Assembly (NCBI RefSeq): GCF_037975245.1
Contig: NC_092578.1
Span: 5,683,001 to 5,747,000, forward strand
Direction: 5' to 3'
Length of the DNA: 64,000 nt
Origin: Apostichopus japonicus
Taxonomy: Eukaryota; Echinodermata; Holothuroidea; Aspidochirotida; Stichopodidae
Below the pieces are notes generated by a model. That model worked only from the letters and a program-made list of their open reading frames with translations, was not told the DNA's origin and searched no databases. Positions 22,700 to 35,409 of the stretch are shown here, one piece after another. The position numbers and the translations under genes are program-made. Each line of letters begins with the position of its first letter. The stretch's first letter is position 1.

Positions 22700-23190
22700 T
22701 TACGATTATCAAATTTACACAGTTTCCACCAGAATGACCTCGACCAATTTTGATATCATTATTGTTCTGACCAAGGTGATCTGCAATTCTACATACCAAC
22801 TATTTTACTTCAACTAAGCTGAGTTTTCAGAGTTGATGTGCCTAAAATGTTTTCAGACTTTGGCCTCTGTTGACCTCAAGTTGAACATTGACCTCCACCA
22901 AATTTAAAAGGTTTCTTATTCTGATCAAAGAGGATCTACAGGAACCAAGTACAGTATGCAGTTCATCCACCACACAGTTTTGGGAATGTGACCTGTGTTG
23001 ACCTCAGTTGACTTTCGACCCCATCTGTTTCAAAATTTTCTTTAACTCACCTTGGAGGATCAATAAAACATTTATGGACTTCAAACATGATGAAATTTCT
23101 GAGTTATCGTGTTTCAGGGTTCCAGACTGTGGGCCTCTGTTTACCTCAAATGATCTTTGAACTCCACCATTTTAAATAGTTACGTTCATT
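22700..23190. repeat. Degenerate tandem repeat, about 140-bp unit
   Basis: Phrases such as CCTCTGTTGACCTCAA, TTTGAACTCCACCA and a GATCTACAGGA- or GGATCAATAAA-like block recur about three times with strong divergence. No coding signal. Confidence 0.5.
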
Positions 23191-24036
23191 TCTGCAGAAT
23201 GACATTCATAAGCATGTAAGCTTCACATGTTTGAATGATATTTGAGAAGAGGGAATTTTGGTTTTTATTAAATATATGAAACATATTTATTTAACTCTGT
23301 AAGCACCTATAAATGCAGCTACCCCAGATATTTAATTTTTAACGTAGTTTACTCAAGGTTCTCTTGCTCGAATATAAAGTACAAGCTAAAGTTTCAATGA
23401 ACTAAATTTAACCCTTTCAGGACAACAGTGGCGTATGCAATATGGGGGCCTTGGGGGGGGGGGGGGGTATGACCACCACCTCCGATCGTTAGTCGAAATG
23501 GTTCAGTCGGTGGATTTTGCATTCAGCCGAGGAAGAAGGGAACCACTACTACGGATGTATCACTCCCTTTACAACATCACACAAGGTATTATTAGTATAT
23601 CTTCCTTTTCAACCTCACTCAAGGTATTTACTAGTATATCTTTCTTTCAGGACTATTTATATAAACCTGTATTGTCTAAATATACCTCAGAATGCACCAT
23701 TTGACGTCTAAGTTCAACAAAATTATGGAGGATATATAACATTCCATAACATAAGTCACCCTTATTTCGTGGACAATTTACTCCCGGGAGGGTGTTTAAG
23801 TCAGGGCTGGGGCAGCCCCTGTCCCCCCCCCCCACCCGCCCACCACCAGATAGTGAAGTCAGCTTCCTTCCCCTTTCGGGCACTTCTAGTCAAGTTAAGT
23901 GCTTCCATTCTGATTAACTGTTTGTGTATTTTGCGCCGTTTACTCGTTTCTTCCCCCTGTTAAACTTTTTCTTTCAATTAACCATCCTGCAGCTCGATCA
24001 GGCTTTCCGTCGTTTCCAGCAAAGAGTAATCAAAAC

Positions 24037-24386
24037 CATAGGCGTAGGAGCCCAATTTGATTTGGGGGGGGGGGGGGGGCGGTAACGACTTGCCCGAAAA
24101 ATATAACCAACATTTTCGCGCGTTCAACATCCTGAAGTTACAAAGTACATATCATATAGGCATGCATTGGTTATTACATCGCATGCCAACTACATACAAT
24201 CATTTGCAGTGTGGACCCTTCCATATTGGTTAGAACTTTTCGGGAAGTCGTTACAATAATAATGATAATGAAAATATAAGTTAAACCATTGAAAACACAT
24301 TGCAATTTATTTTTCTTTCAGTAGGTGCCCGAAAAATTCTCAGCCCCCCCCCCCAAGCCCCCCCCCCCTCACCTCCTACGCCTATG
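24037..24386. mobile_element. hAT-like MITE with perfect 8-bp duplication
   Basis: Ends CATAGGCGTAGGAGCCCAA and CTCCTACGCCTATG; ATCAAAAC on both sides (24029-24036 and 24387-24394). A G run of about 12 lies near the left end and C runs near the right end. Closely related to 19829-20311. Confidence 0.85.
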
Positions 24387-24394
24387 ATCAAAAC

Positions 24395-25573
24395 TACAGT
24401 ATGAAATGTTTCCCGGAAGGAAAACACTGGCGCTACGGGTACAGAGCCGTATATAGTGGTGGCAAGTGAGTGCAGAAATCTCTCGACCAATCAGAAATCG
24501 TTACGCAGGTGGCCAGACTCACTCTGTATAGGCCTATACGGCTCTATATTTGTCACAGCGATTCTACTCGTATTGCGTTAGGTGCAAGGTTGGCATGTAC
24601 TATACATTTTTGAGCAATCGAATGAGAACTTTATTTCCTTATACGTCATCTGCAGTGCAAAGCAGTTATTTTCGTTATATATATATGCCAATTTTCCTTT
24701 AAATTTAGAGCCAACTATAACGTTACACATATCAACATAATGTTACTATCCTACAAAGCTTCATGTGCATGGACTATTGTATAGGGGTTAACTATTTCTG
24801 TACCAAGCACATATATTTTAACATTTAAAAACATGTTTACTATATAATATTATCAACATATACTAATTTAATAATACCCAAGTACAATTTTAATGTTCCT
24901 TTAATAATTTTATTCTACCTGTTGAATGTTGTTTCCTAACATTGACAAACAGTGCAGACCCGAAGATTTTAGTAACAGTAACTTTCCTGAGAAATGACGG
25001 TCTAGCCGTCGGTGGCCAAAGGAGTCGTACCAACGAAGTCTTCGGCTTTAGAGTACAACGTTAACAACGCAATAACTACTGCCGAATAGATGCACCTTGT
25101 TTATTAACATTACTTCTCCCGAAAGACTAACACTAATGTACTCCTTAGTCACACCAAGTTTTTTTTTGGGGGGGGGGGCGCGCGGGTGCGGAATCAATGT
25201 TGTTTGACCTAATGTTCAGTCCGGCTTTGGCATATAATCCTTACTAGAATAAAATGAACCCTTTAATGACAAATTGAAGGGACAGTAATGTTAAACATAG
25301 TGTCATCATCACCGTAATGTCTTAACTTTGTTTTCATCACTTTGACCCTTGTGAAATATGGAAAAATGTTATATAAAAACGTCAAACGTTGAAATTGAAA
25401 GTTGATATAGGTCTTACCTCTGGGTGATGCCCTTTAATGGATACATTATGGTTGGTTTATATAGTTATAGGACTTCATCAAATTGACATATGTAGCTTCA
25501 CAAGTTTACATGCATGATACATCATTTCAGAGAAGCGGATCTAAATCTGAAATATCTACACTTTATGTGGTTT
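24395..25573. other. Intergenic in unit A; conserved splice-donor-like block near its end
   Basis: AT-rich with a G run at 25150-25159. From about 25370 the sequence matches units B (from about 36205) and C (from about 46945). On the minus strand it contains GGGCATCACCCAGAG followed by GTAAGACC, a possible donor downstream of the sulfotransferase stop codon. No other gene seen. Confidence 0.45.
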
Positions 25574-27504
25574 TTACAGCAGGTGTTTTGACATTTCTAC
25601 ATATCCTGGCATGTAATGGTCAACCATATTTAATATATCTGGATGTAATTCGTCTCGCTTTGGAATCGGTTTTTCAACGGAATGAAATTTTCCGCTTGAA
25701 AGCGCTTTATTGAACATTTGACCTTGAGTAATCTTGTCAAATAAGATATGTTCGAAGCCAGAAGTCCACTTGAAGACGATATCGTCCGAAGCATCCCATG
25801 AAAGGTAAGAATCCTTCCACGGGATCCCGATTTCGGCAAAGAGCTTCGGAAGGATCTTCTCAGGAGCTTTCAGGTATTGATCGCTATCTATCACCGGAGC
25901 TTTATGATCAACGTTTTCACGTACGTGTTTCCATAACTCGAACATTTCATCTGCCTCTGTGTTCATGAGTGAATCATCGGCGACGTCATAAGGAGCGTCA
26001 GCAGGTTTCCCTAGCACCCGTAACATGTGAGCCCGATTGGAAGTCAGATATCGATGGGGATGGCGGATGAGAAAGACGTGTTTGATCGGAACCTAATGAT
26101 AAATGAGATAATAATATAATACATGCGGTCTCTATAATTATCTTTCTAAAGAAAAGTTACACGTTTCATATTCTAACAGCATGTCTGTAGTTCTAATATA
26201 TCTTACCTCACTGGAACACATATTCGTCTAATTTATTCCTCTTTAACGAAAAGGAAACATTAAGAACCTCCGCAATAACAATAAAGGTTTGATAAACTTC
26301 AACCAAATGTTAGCATGAATCGGACAGTAAGGAATCAATACTAATGACTTGGAAGCATTGATCTTCAACCAGTCCACATCAAAATGAAATAATTCAAGCA
26401 TATTGATTACTTTGAAGGAGAATTGGGCTATTTGTACTCAGTGGCGTCGCCAGATATTTCAATCTTGTGTCACGTGCCCCCGCCCCCACCCAAAGGCCAC
26501 CACCTGGCGACGCCACTGTTTTTACTATTACTTGACGGGCATTATTACTATACAGAATTCAGCCCATGAAATAGGAATTACAGAATATGTTAAGGGACCC
26601 CCTTTTTTATATTTTGCATTGGAAATTTACATGCATGTCAGCGATGCATATGTAGTAAGAACATGGAAAGGTCATATTTGGCCATAACTACTTTGCAGTG
26701 ATTATTTTCTTGTAAGTCTCACGAGCTTCCCTACCCGGCCTTCAGAGAATCCGCTTTTTCCGGTTTATCGGAAAGAGAACAAACAGATTTGGCGAGTAAA
26801 GACCTCAAGGAAAGTACTTTTGAAAATTTCTAGCAATTATAGCATGCTACCGTATAATTTGGGGCCTATACTGACTACCTTTAATTATGGGCGCTCCAGC
26901 AACAATCCCAAGTTAACAAGACAGGAGCTCAGGACAAGTCAATTTAAACTAAGAGTTCCTAGTCATTGAAAGAACATATACCACTTCTTTAGCATGGGAA
27001 TTTGAATACAACGTTGCAACTTAAGGAGTGCACAGGACAGCAAACAGCAACGTACTTAATGCATATACGGTACATTCTCCATAACTGTCAGCTAAAATCC
27101 TATTGAGTCAACACCTGCTGAAAGGTCATACCTTCTGTGGCATGAATTCATAATGACCATGTATTGTAAAAGCCATATCCTTGACAAAGATAAATTTCGT
27201 ATTTGGATCTGTGGCCCCTCGCTCCAAACCTGCTTTTGTCGATTCATACCTGTTAAGAGAAAATAAAAGGAAATTATTTCTGATCAATTACGATTCTACA
27301 ATATTTACGCATGAAAACTATACATAGGATTTATGATGAGAAAGTGCACAAGCCCTCCCTGAGTATTTTATCTGGGTGAGATTGTAGACTACTGAAAACC
27401 TTCTTAGGCGATATCTACCACTAAAGTGTAGAAGCCCCCCCCCCCACTCGTTGCCCCCACCTGTAGCGAAATATTTATGACTGGTTGGTTGTTTATGAAA
27501 TTGG

Positions 27505-27541
<37 letters not shown>

Positions 27542-27550
27542 ATGATTTTC

Positions 27551-27591
<41 letters not shown>

Positions 27592-27603
27592 ATGATTTTC
27601 ATT

Positions 27604-27638
<35 letters not shown>

Positions 27639-28162
27639 ATATTCTTATATATTTTCTGATATATATTTGACGATAAGTCCACGTTTACTACAAAGAAAAT
27701 ATTATTTAAAGGTTTAGAATATATTTTCGAAAACTTTACTCCTTATTTTTCAATTATGAGTCATATCTTATTTCTCTAGTTTTCTCTAATGATATCAGTG
27801 GGATGAGTGTTTCTTTCTTTACATATTCTTTTATGATAATTGTTACATTGTCTGCCACCAGAATATCCCGGCTTTGGTCTTCGTTATATTTGTAATACAT
27901 ATACTTACGTAAAGTTTTCTACAGGACGTAAGTTTCCTCTTCTCCCCTCAGGATACAACTCATACAGTTGCTTGCTAAACGATGGCAAATTTGGCCGTTC
28001 GAACAAACAACCGCTTTTAGAGAGGTGGCTTATAACGTATGGTTCATGCCAAACCTCAACGTTATCCACAAAACTCATAAATTTGGTAAAAACCGTGGAA
28101 GCAGAGCGAGGAACCGCCCACAGCATTATCCTTACTGGCTCGTTAGCGTTGATGTCTGCCAT
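25574..28162 (-). CDS. Sulfotransferase-like protein, copy A (3 exons, 296 aa)
   Basis: Predicted to move a sulfonate group from PAPS to an unknown acceptor. Exons: 27909-28162, 27132-27249, 25574-26092, all GT-AG with matching phases. Exon 1 has a PAPS 5'-phosphosulfate loop, [14 protein letters not shown] (PRSAST at residues 18-23). Exon 3 has the 3'-phosphate motif [17 protein letters not shown]134 and S142 keep the eight-residue spacing known for cytosolic SULTs. Later [11 protein letters not shown] resembles the LxxPW...W segment of P-loop sulfotransferases often labelled branched-chain-aminotransferase-like. No signal peptide or membrane segment is visible, so a cytosolic site is inferred. 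The start is the ATG of MADINANEP, directly before the P-loop. Intact. Paralogues B and C follow in tandem with the same exon sizes (254, 118, 519 bp). Confidence 0.85.
26439..26518. mobile_element. 80-bp hAT-like MITE in intron 2 of copy A
   Basis: Ends CAGTGGCGTCGCCAG and CTGGCGACGCCACTG, flanked by TTTGTACT and TTTTTACT (one mismatch). A longer relative occupies the same site in unit B (37289-37629), and unit C has a deletion across it. The insertion therefore predates the A/B split, and copy A has probably lost internal sequence. Confidence 0.8.
27433..27640. repeat. C run and TA microsatellites in intron 1 of copy A
   Basis: A C run at 27436-27445, then three TA blocks (about 27510-27640) separated by copies of GCAATGATTTTCATTTATAT. 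ORFs here are repeat artefacts. Confidence 0.85.
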
Positions 28163-28413
28163 CTCAGATAAGTAGGCGAACCTATATGGGGAACAGAGAA
28201 AACTAACGAGTTTTCTTTTTTTTCATTCAGCATACCCATGGACCAATCTAATTCCATGAAAACGATCCATGAATATGATAAATATGATCTTGGTAGCAAA
28301 CTATTCGAAGTGGATAATTGCAACCTGTACCCTTATGTAGCAGGGAGAAGTGAATCCTGATAGATAATTTTGTTCTATACAGCCAAACATAAACGGAGTA
28401 CTCCGCTTATAGC

Positions 28414-28680
28414 TTGAGTTGAGTTGAGTTGAGTTGACTTGAGTTGACTTGAGTTGAGCTGAGTTGAGTTGAGTTGAGTTGACTTGAGTTGAGTTGACTT
28501 GAGTTGAGTTGAGTTGAGTTGAGTTGAGTTGACTTTACTTTACTTTAGTTTAATTTAGTTTATTTCAGGTTAGTTTACTTCAGGTTAGTTTACTTCAGGT
28601 TAGCTTAGTGAAGTTTAGTTTAGTTTACTTAAGTTTCCTTTAGTTTACTTTAGTTTCCTTTAGTTTACTTTAGTTTTGTT
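28414..28680 (+). repeat. GAGTT pentanucleotide array decaying to TTTAG/TTACTT
   Basis: About 24 GAGTT/GACTT units (28414-28533), followed by degenerate TTTAGTTTACTT-type repeats. Marks the left edge of the unit A specific insertion. Confidence 0.85.
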
Positions 28681-28755
28681 TTTTTTTCCTCCGTTTATTT
28701 CAACTATACATTAATATACAAATATGCAAATAACGTATTCATATAAAAATAGTTA

Positions 28756-30390
28756 AATAATAATAATAATAATTAAAATGTATATAGCGCATAATCAGCA
28801 AAGCTGCTCAAAGCGATTTACAAATGTAAAGCATAAACATAAATAGTAAAAAAAAACAAAATATTAAATATATAGAACCAATAAGGCAAAAAATGTAAAA
28901 GCCAAAAGCAACAATATAAAAACACACCCGTACTAAACGATACTAAAAACTAAGACGCATATAGTCCAAAACAATTTCATAGCACCTGGTATAGTATAAT
29001 AAGACAGTTATTGTAAAAGCCTAAAACAGCCTAAGTAATAAACACCCAATACTAAACGATAACAAATAGAACCCTAAACGTAGTAAATATATACAAAATA
29101 AATTTTAAAAAAAAACAATGTTAACAATTAAGTAGGTAGTTCCAAAGGTAGTTTCTATGCATAATAAAAGTTAGAACATAGTCAATTACACAGTAAAAGC
29201 GAGTCTAAAATAATATGTTTTCCAGGCGTTCCATAATCTGCAGCGCATGGGAGCGCTGACTGAGAAGGCTCTTGCATCTTGTTCTCTTCTCCTTGAGCAA
29301 TTCCTGCGTTGATGACCGTAGGGTTCTGCTATGTTTGTATGGTGTAAGGAGACAAGACAGATAGTAGATGGCTAGACCGTGCAGAGCTTTGCAGGTAAGT
29401 AGGTTAATTTTAAACTTCACTCGAAAATCTATTTTAGCCAATGCAGTGATTCCAGTAGTGGTGTGACATGATCTCTTTTCTTTTTCTTACAAAATATTCG
29501 AGCAGCATTTTTTAACCATTTTCAGCTTGCGAGTTTTAGAGTTGGGGAGTCCAAACAACAGGCTATTTGCATAATCCAGAGGGACGAGATGATATCGTTG
29601 ACCAATGTAGCAGTGGCATCGCGAGTCAGGAATGGGCGGATATGTGATATCTGGCGGAAATGCGAGTAGCACGTCCTATAACAACTCTGTTAATATGGGG
29701 GATCATGCCTAATTCTGATTCTAAAACAGCTCCTATGTTACGGGCTGATACACTTGCAGCAACCCTTGTAGTTCCTATCGTAATTTCTGTGATGTGTGAC
29801 AGAAACTTCTGTGTACTTCTTTTACTGATAATTATAAATTCGGTTTTAGTATCATTCAATTTTAGGTGATTGTCTGTCATCCATTCTCGTATTTCTGAGA
29901 TCGCACTCTCCAGTCGACGTAGCACAGTATCAGAATCCTTTGGATCACATGAAACATGTAACTGTGTGTCGTCAGCATACATGTGTATGTTAATTACGTG
30001 TTTCTCTGCAATTGCGGATAGTGGAGATGTATACAATGGATACATGTATGGGCCCACTACAGAACCCTGGGGAAAGCCTGTCAGTAAGTCCTTACTATAG
30101 CTGAAGACTTGCAATTTATCATTACTGACTGGGTACGTTGTTTCAAATAAGACACAAGCCATTAATGTGCGGTATCTGTGACTGTAATCGATTCAGTAAG
30201 ACGGTGTAGTAAAAGATCTTGATGTATAGTGTCAAACGCTGCACTTTGATCAAGCATCACTATGAACACACAATGATTTCTGTCCAAGGCACATTGTAAG
30301 AACATTGTAAATAACACTGAAGTTGAGCAATACCATGCAGTATAATAAAGACCAACGAGGCGGATAGAAAACAAATAAATATAATAAGAA
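28756..30390 (-). mobile_element. LINE remnant, CR1/L2-like, reverse transcriptase 3' half
   Basis: Minus-strand frames read, in order, VMLDQSAAFDTIHQDLL (about 30290), PQGSVVGP and YADDTQLHV (palm motifs, in the ORF 29626-30162), DNHLKLNDTKTEF, DYANSLLFGLPNSKTRKL (about 29570) and KINLLTCKALHGLAIYYLS (about 29380). This is the usual order of a CR1/L2-type reverse transcriptase. Frame changes and stops between blocks show it is dead. The 3' tail has TATATAGCGC and GCTCAAAGCG before an AATAAT-rich end. Confidence 0.8.
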
Positions 30391-30509
30391 CAATTAGAAG
30401 AAGTACTATAATTTATAGAAAAACTACAAGAATCCCAGACTTACTACAAAAATATAACAACGAATAGCAGCAAAAATATAAGAATTGAGGTTGCGGAAAT
30501 TGCGAAAGT

Positions 30510-31110
30510 ATTAAATATTTGAGATATTTATTAATGAGATGTAAGCATTCTTGAGCTCCTCGAAATTAGTGTTATTCTTTTTATTCTTTTTTGTTATGTC
30601 GAAAAATATAGTTCTCCGTTTTAATGCAAACGTGAACTTATAAATAAATTCATTGTTTTGACGCTTGGTACTGAAAATATAGAACTTAAGATGAAGAATG
30701 AGAAAATTATAAGGGTGACGTTTCTTAATAAAAACCCAAAGAAAAAATCCTCTTTTGTGAAGTGTATATTTATACCAATAACCTTATTGACCACTTCACC
30801 TATAAAAGATGAATGGTTTCAGTTTCAATTTAACAGAATGAACATAACTTGTTGTCAGAGATACCCATGAGGAAAAGGAGTCTGTTGGTTGGAAGAATTC
30901 TAGAATTTCGTCTTAGAAATAGAGTGCCAGGACATACTGTAGATGTTACTCCAATCGTGACAACTGAAACCCCTAAACTCTGCTTTCCATTTGGCCATAG
31001 CAGTTGGCTCCACTGCAATTTTAGTCATGTAGAAATTACGATAAAGATACTGAGAAACAGAACCTGTATAATACAATATGTTATCAAACAAATCAATATT
31101 CAAATTAGTA
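30510..31110 (-). mobile_element. Second LINE remnant, zinc-binding C-terminal region
   Basis: Minus-strand frames include AKWKAEFRGFSCHDWSNIYS, then after a frameshift RNSRILPTNRLLFLMGISDN with CSFC. That pattern matches the zinc-binding tail after the reverse transcriptase in some LINEs (Tx1/L1-like; family uncertain). A lysine-rich frame KRRTIFFDITKKNKKN follows before the stop near 30510. No intact ORF. Confidence 0.55.
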
Positions 31111-31155
31111 ATGTCATTAATGATATACCCACCTTGCTTCCACTGAAGAGGAATA

Positions 31156-31318
31156 AGTTTAGTTTAGTTTAGTTTAGTTTAGTTTAGTTTAGTTTAGTTT
31201 AGTTTAGTTTAGTTTAGTTTAGTTTAGTTTAGTTTAGTTTAGTTTAGCTTAGTTCAGTTCAGTTCAGTTCAGTTCAGTTCAGTTCAGTTCAGTTCAGTTC
31301 AGTTCAGTTCAGTTCAGT
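31156..31318 (+). repeat. (TTTAG)n then (TTCAG)n array
   Basis: About 18 TTTAG units followed, after one transitional TTTAGC unit, by about 14 TTCAG units. The switch is clean and both halves are nearly perfect. Confidence 0.9.
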
Positions 31319-31329
31319 AGTGAAAAGGA

Positions 31330-32300
31330 TCAGGGGGGACACTCAAGTCCCCATCAAGGACCTTTAGGAGAGAAAAAACTGAAGACACACTCTCAGCCCG
31401 ATTACAATGCTTAAAGTGCTTGTCACTGTGCCCATCACTCTATGTAAAAACAATGTGACTAAAACTTGCCAAAAAATCTTTACAGCTGGACCATGAAAAA
31501 AAATCTCACATAGGATGTTCCATTGTAGCAGACAGTTATATGCAGTGGGGGTTAGGGTTATGTGTGTTTGAGCAACGGTCAATACTCCATGAATAAGTTT
31601 CTTGCCAAAAATGGTATCATCTATGTTCAAACAAATCTATCAATGTGCCTAAATTTGCCAAAATCTTCACAGACTTGTGAAAGGTGCAATACACTGGTCC
31701 ACAATAGCAGACAATTTGCACACAGTACATTTCGCATTTCATTCAGGCTTTCAAACAAGATTTATGAAATGTACTGTAACACTATGGTCTGATGTTGTTG
31801 TATCATGTTTTTGTTTTATCTATAAACTATTTCTTAAAGTGAATTCATACTGTGCTATACAGAGGCTATGGTCAATGGTCATGCATGTGTAGGATTGTAT
31901 TCAGTATTGAGTATTGTATTCTTTGAAAAAATTTCATCTTGTATTAGAGCGTTCACCGAGGACCAGTTTTAAGTGCTATATACAGAGGCTATGGTCATGC
32001 ATGTGTAGAATTGTATTCTTTGAAATGTATTGACCTTGTATTAGAGCTTTTAATAAAGACCAGTTTAAATCATTACACATGCTATTACATTATCTATGTT
32101 GTTATTGATAAGAGAGTAAATTTTTATTATATCACATGTTGTAGTGATATGATATCACATGTTGTAGTTATTATAGTATTTGTTATCATATGTTGTAGTT
32201 ACTACTATTTGTAATAAATGTTACCTCCGGAACTTGATTCATTGGTGTTTCTGTTTTTTATCCATTTATTGGTTTGAATGAATTTCATGCCAGAATCATT
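31330..32300. other. Unit A specific insertion, non-coding, with a local duplication
   Basis: No gene seen. A direct duplication of about 100 bp (near 31855-31965 and 31975-32065) shares CAGAGGCTATGGTCA, CATGCATGTGTAG and TTGTATTAGAGC. The phrase TTGCCAAAA followed by TCTTTACAG or TCTTCACAG and a later CAATAGCAGACA or GTAGCAGACA also repeats. Confidence 0.5.
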
Positions 32301-32324
32301 TGTAGACCATGGACAGACTAGTAC

Positions 32325-32740
32325 AGTAGTTAGTCCACTATCTTAGTCGGTTGTTTTACTGACAAGGCCTTACCTTAGTCGGTTATCACTGACTAGAGGC
32401 CTACCTTAGTCGTGGATCACTGACTAGAGGCAGCATCTTAAATTAGTCGGTAGAGGCACCACGCTGACTAGCGCTATGTTAGTCAAATTCTAGTCGATGA
32501 ATGACCGATTAATTTATATTCTAGTTCGTAAATTAGTCGGTGGTCACAAACTAGTCAGGGGAATACAGACTAGTTTGACTGACTAATGCGATTAGTCGGT
32601 GAAGTATTTTACATTAGTCAGTTATATAAGTCCAGCCAGGATTGACTAGGCATAAACTAGTCGGTAATGATGGACTAGCAGTTGCTTAGTCAGTAGAGGC
32701 ACCATCCTGACTAATTTAATATTAGTAGGTATGACCAATT
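32325..32740. repeat. Array of TTAGTCGGT / ACTGACTA modules
   Basis: The motif TTAGTCGGT (or CTAGTCGGT) and its partner ACTGACTAG recur at irregular 20-60-bp spacing, at least six and four times respectively. No fixed repeat unit is visible. A similar array in the opposite orientation lies at 45455-45722. Confidence 0.7.
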
Positions 32741-33269
32741 TAGGTTTTCAGTGTATTAGAGAAAAATGTTATGCCGAATATTAATCCTGCTTTGTGACTT
32801 TTTGAGTTTAAGACAATGACCGCTGGTACAACTACTATTAGCAAACATGAAAAAGTCGGTAAATGATAAATTGTCAATTTTTATGTCATTTGTTATGTCA
32901 TCGTTATGAATGGTACCATCTAATGCGATATCACATCAGTACGACATAGGATAGGCTAGTTTTATACCTCTTGCATGTATAAAACACTTGAGCTGTACAT
33001 ACTGCTGTACATAGCTGTACATACATATTCCTATAGTGTCGAGACATTTCCTTTTGATAGATCAACAGGTCACGCCTGAGTGCGTCATGAAACCACTTGT
33101 ATATCGTATTGCATGTTTCAACAGCGTGGCTAGACAAGAAATATTCCTCACAGCTGGAAACGTATATACAAGGCCTATTTATATAATATTATTAAACTTG
33201 AAAAGAAACTCAAAATATCCAATGTGCATGATCAGCGAATAATTAATCGTATATAGGTATTGAACTAAC

Positions 33270-33381
33270 CTGAATCAGTTTTCGGGAAATTAATACCTTT
33301 AGGAAGATATTTAGGAACACTTCCTGTTACGTGTTCTTGGTTGACACAAAAGTGAAGAGCGCGCATAATGTCCACCTGCAT
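33270..33381 (-). CDS. Conserved exon-like ORF, unit A
   Basis: A 37-codon open frame beginning MQV and containing ALHFCVNQE and PKGINFPKTDSG, ending at a GT donor (CAG then GTTAGT). The same ORF with few substitutions occurs at 44362-44473 and 53875-53986, always upstream, in minus-strand sense, of the sulfotransferase exon 1. It could be a first exon or leader of that gene. Joining it to the acceptor just before MADINANEP in this unit would be out of frame. The product is not recognised. Confidence 0.4.
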
Positions 33382-35409
33382 ATTGTTGTGATTGTTCCGT
33401 ATGCTTTGGTAGACATATATGTGGTGGCGCACTAGGCTATTGAGAACAAAGCTGGATATTATAGAGATATACAGCTACAGCTCTTATCGAAAACATTTCG
33501 TTAAAATCTGCAATGTTTTTTCCGTCGTTTCCAGTAAAGAGAAAAAAATCCTCATTTCCAAACAAAAGTTTGTTTCATGCGTCATTTTGTGTAAATGATG
33601 TCTTGTTTCATAAACTTTCGTCAGTGGTGTAAATCTTTTTTGTTCAAGATTTTCTTGACTTGCATGATGTCACAGGGTCACACACAGTGGTGATTTATTC
33701 AAATAACGTTAAAGATTAGACGTACAAAACGTTTTACTAACTTTTGCTAACTTTGAGATTACTCTTTCAATGCATATCATGGAAGTAATGTAGAGATTTG
33801 TCTAATTGACCTTTGACCACAATTATTCACATGTGTGCACTGGTTTTGTACACGGTTTCTTTAATCTTTGCAACATGTTGCAGTCATAGTTTCATCAGTT
33901 ATTCAGTTCGAATAGGCTATATGAATACATTTATCCATATATGCAGTAGCATTACTTCTCATCCAATAACAAGATACGGAAGAATATGCAACCTTTTAGA
34001 TCGCTACCGAGCCAAAAAAAGTTGGTTCGGCCACGATCCATCGGTCATCACCAAAGATATTTGAGAGAAGAAAAATCCATAGGCCTTTCGTCATGTAATA
34101 GCATGGAACATATTGTGATGCCGTTAGTCATCATATATGTCGCCCTCTATTTGTCGTAGGCTACATTACGTAATAATTAGAGGTCACGTGATGTCTGCTC
34201 ACCAGCTCAGCTGAAGCAGACCTCAAGAATTGTGACCAGTCTTCGCTCCCGATCTGAATCGTTCGGTTCGGTAGTAGCCCTGGCTCCGACCATTGTGGTC
34301 GTACTTGTATCTGTCTTGTATTCGTCTTTTATACACTTTTGTACGTATCGTTATAGGACTCTACTTCGGTATTGAGACCTCGTTTGTGACCATTATCGTT
34401 AAGTGCATGTTTTTCTACCTATATTTGAGGGCTTCGTGCCGATGTATTGTTTGTACCGTGGCTGTTTATAGTAATAGATTGCGAAATCTACACAGCGCTT
34501 GTTCTTTACTCGTTTATCTATGTGTTATATCTTTTGCATGTAATAGCGAGATTTAAGGCTCGTCGTTTACTAACATACAACCATCCAAGCCGCATTTGTT
34601 TCCATACCACCACCAGTCCTCAGCAGGGAATATTTGGACGCCCCAGAATCTTAGACTGAGTTAGCGTTACAATATTGAATTTACTCTGTAAGCTCCTTTA
34701 TGCAGCTGCCATGAAAATAGTCCACAAATACTTAATCCATGCGACGTGCTTAACTCAAGGTTCTCTTGCTCGAATATAAAGAACAAGTTTAAAACTTTGT
34801 ATGAAAGAAATTTACCCTACCAGGACAACAGTGGCGTGTGCAAAGCGGAGACTTGGTGGTGGGCTATGACCACCACCTCCGATCGTCAGTTGGGGGGATA
34901 TGGTTCGGTTGGTGAATTTGCATTCAACCTCACACAAGGAATTTATTAGTATATCTTCCTTATCACGAAATGTATTTATTAATATATCTTTCATTTAGGG
35001 CTACTTATTTAGACCTATAATGTATTGTCTAAAATTCTAAATATACATGTATATTTATACCCCAGGACTCGGGATTTGTTTGTCACTGCACAGTCAGTCC
35101 GCGGCTAGCTACGCGGAAAGTGCTTCCTTCTCTCACACGAATTGCATGGCGTTTCGTGACATCATCGGGTTTCGTATACTGATAGGGTAAAAATAACGAT
35201 GTTTGGAAGGTTTTTGTGCTCAATGCTTAGATGTTAATAATTAATAAAAGTAGAATTTTTTTCGGGAAGACACTTAGTATTCTTTTTATTGTGCTGTTGG
35301 AAGAAAAAAAATATAGTTTGGACTATCACTTTTAAAGGTTAAGGGTACGGGGACAACATCTCAATTAAAAAAACATCCAACCCTTTCGTTTTTTTCCCAA
35401 ACTGTTGAA

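Larger units (their letters stand above)
23291..34676. repeat. Segmental duplication unit A
   Basis: First full copy of a tandem duplication. It starts with the CTCTGTAAGCACC / AAGGTTCTCTTGCTCGAATA block also found at 34677, 45066 and 54634. It holds sulfotransferase-like gene A (25574-28162) and the small conserved exon-like ORF (33270-33381). Relative to units B and C it lacks the inverted-repeat element and instead has a 4.4-kb insertion (about 28415-32880) of pentanucleotide repeats and LINE remnants. Confidence 0.85.

Noticed and set aside
27318-27592. Tyr/Ile-rich ORFs in TA arrays (also at 38717-38932 and 48619-48975)
   Set aside because: Pure microsatellite translation.
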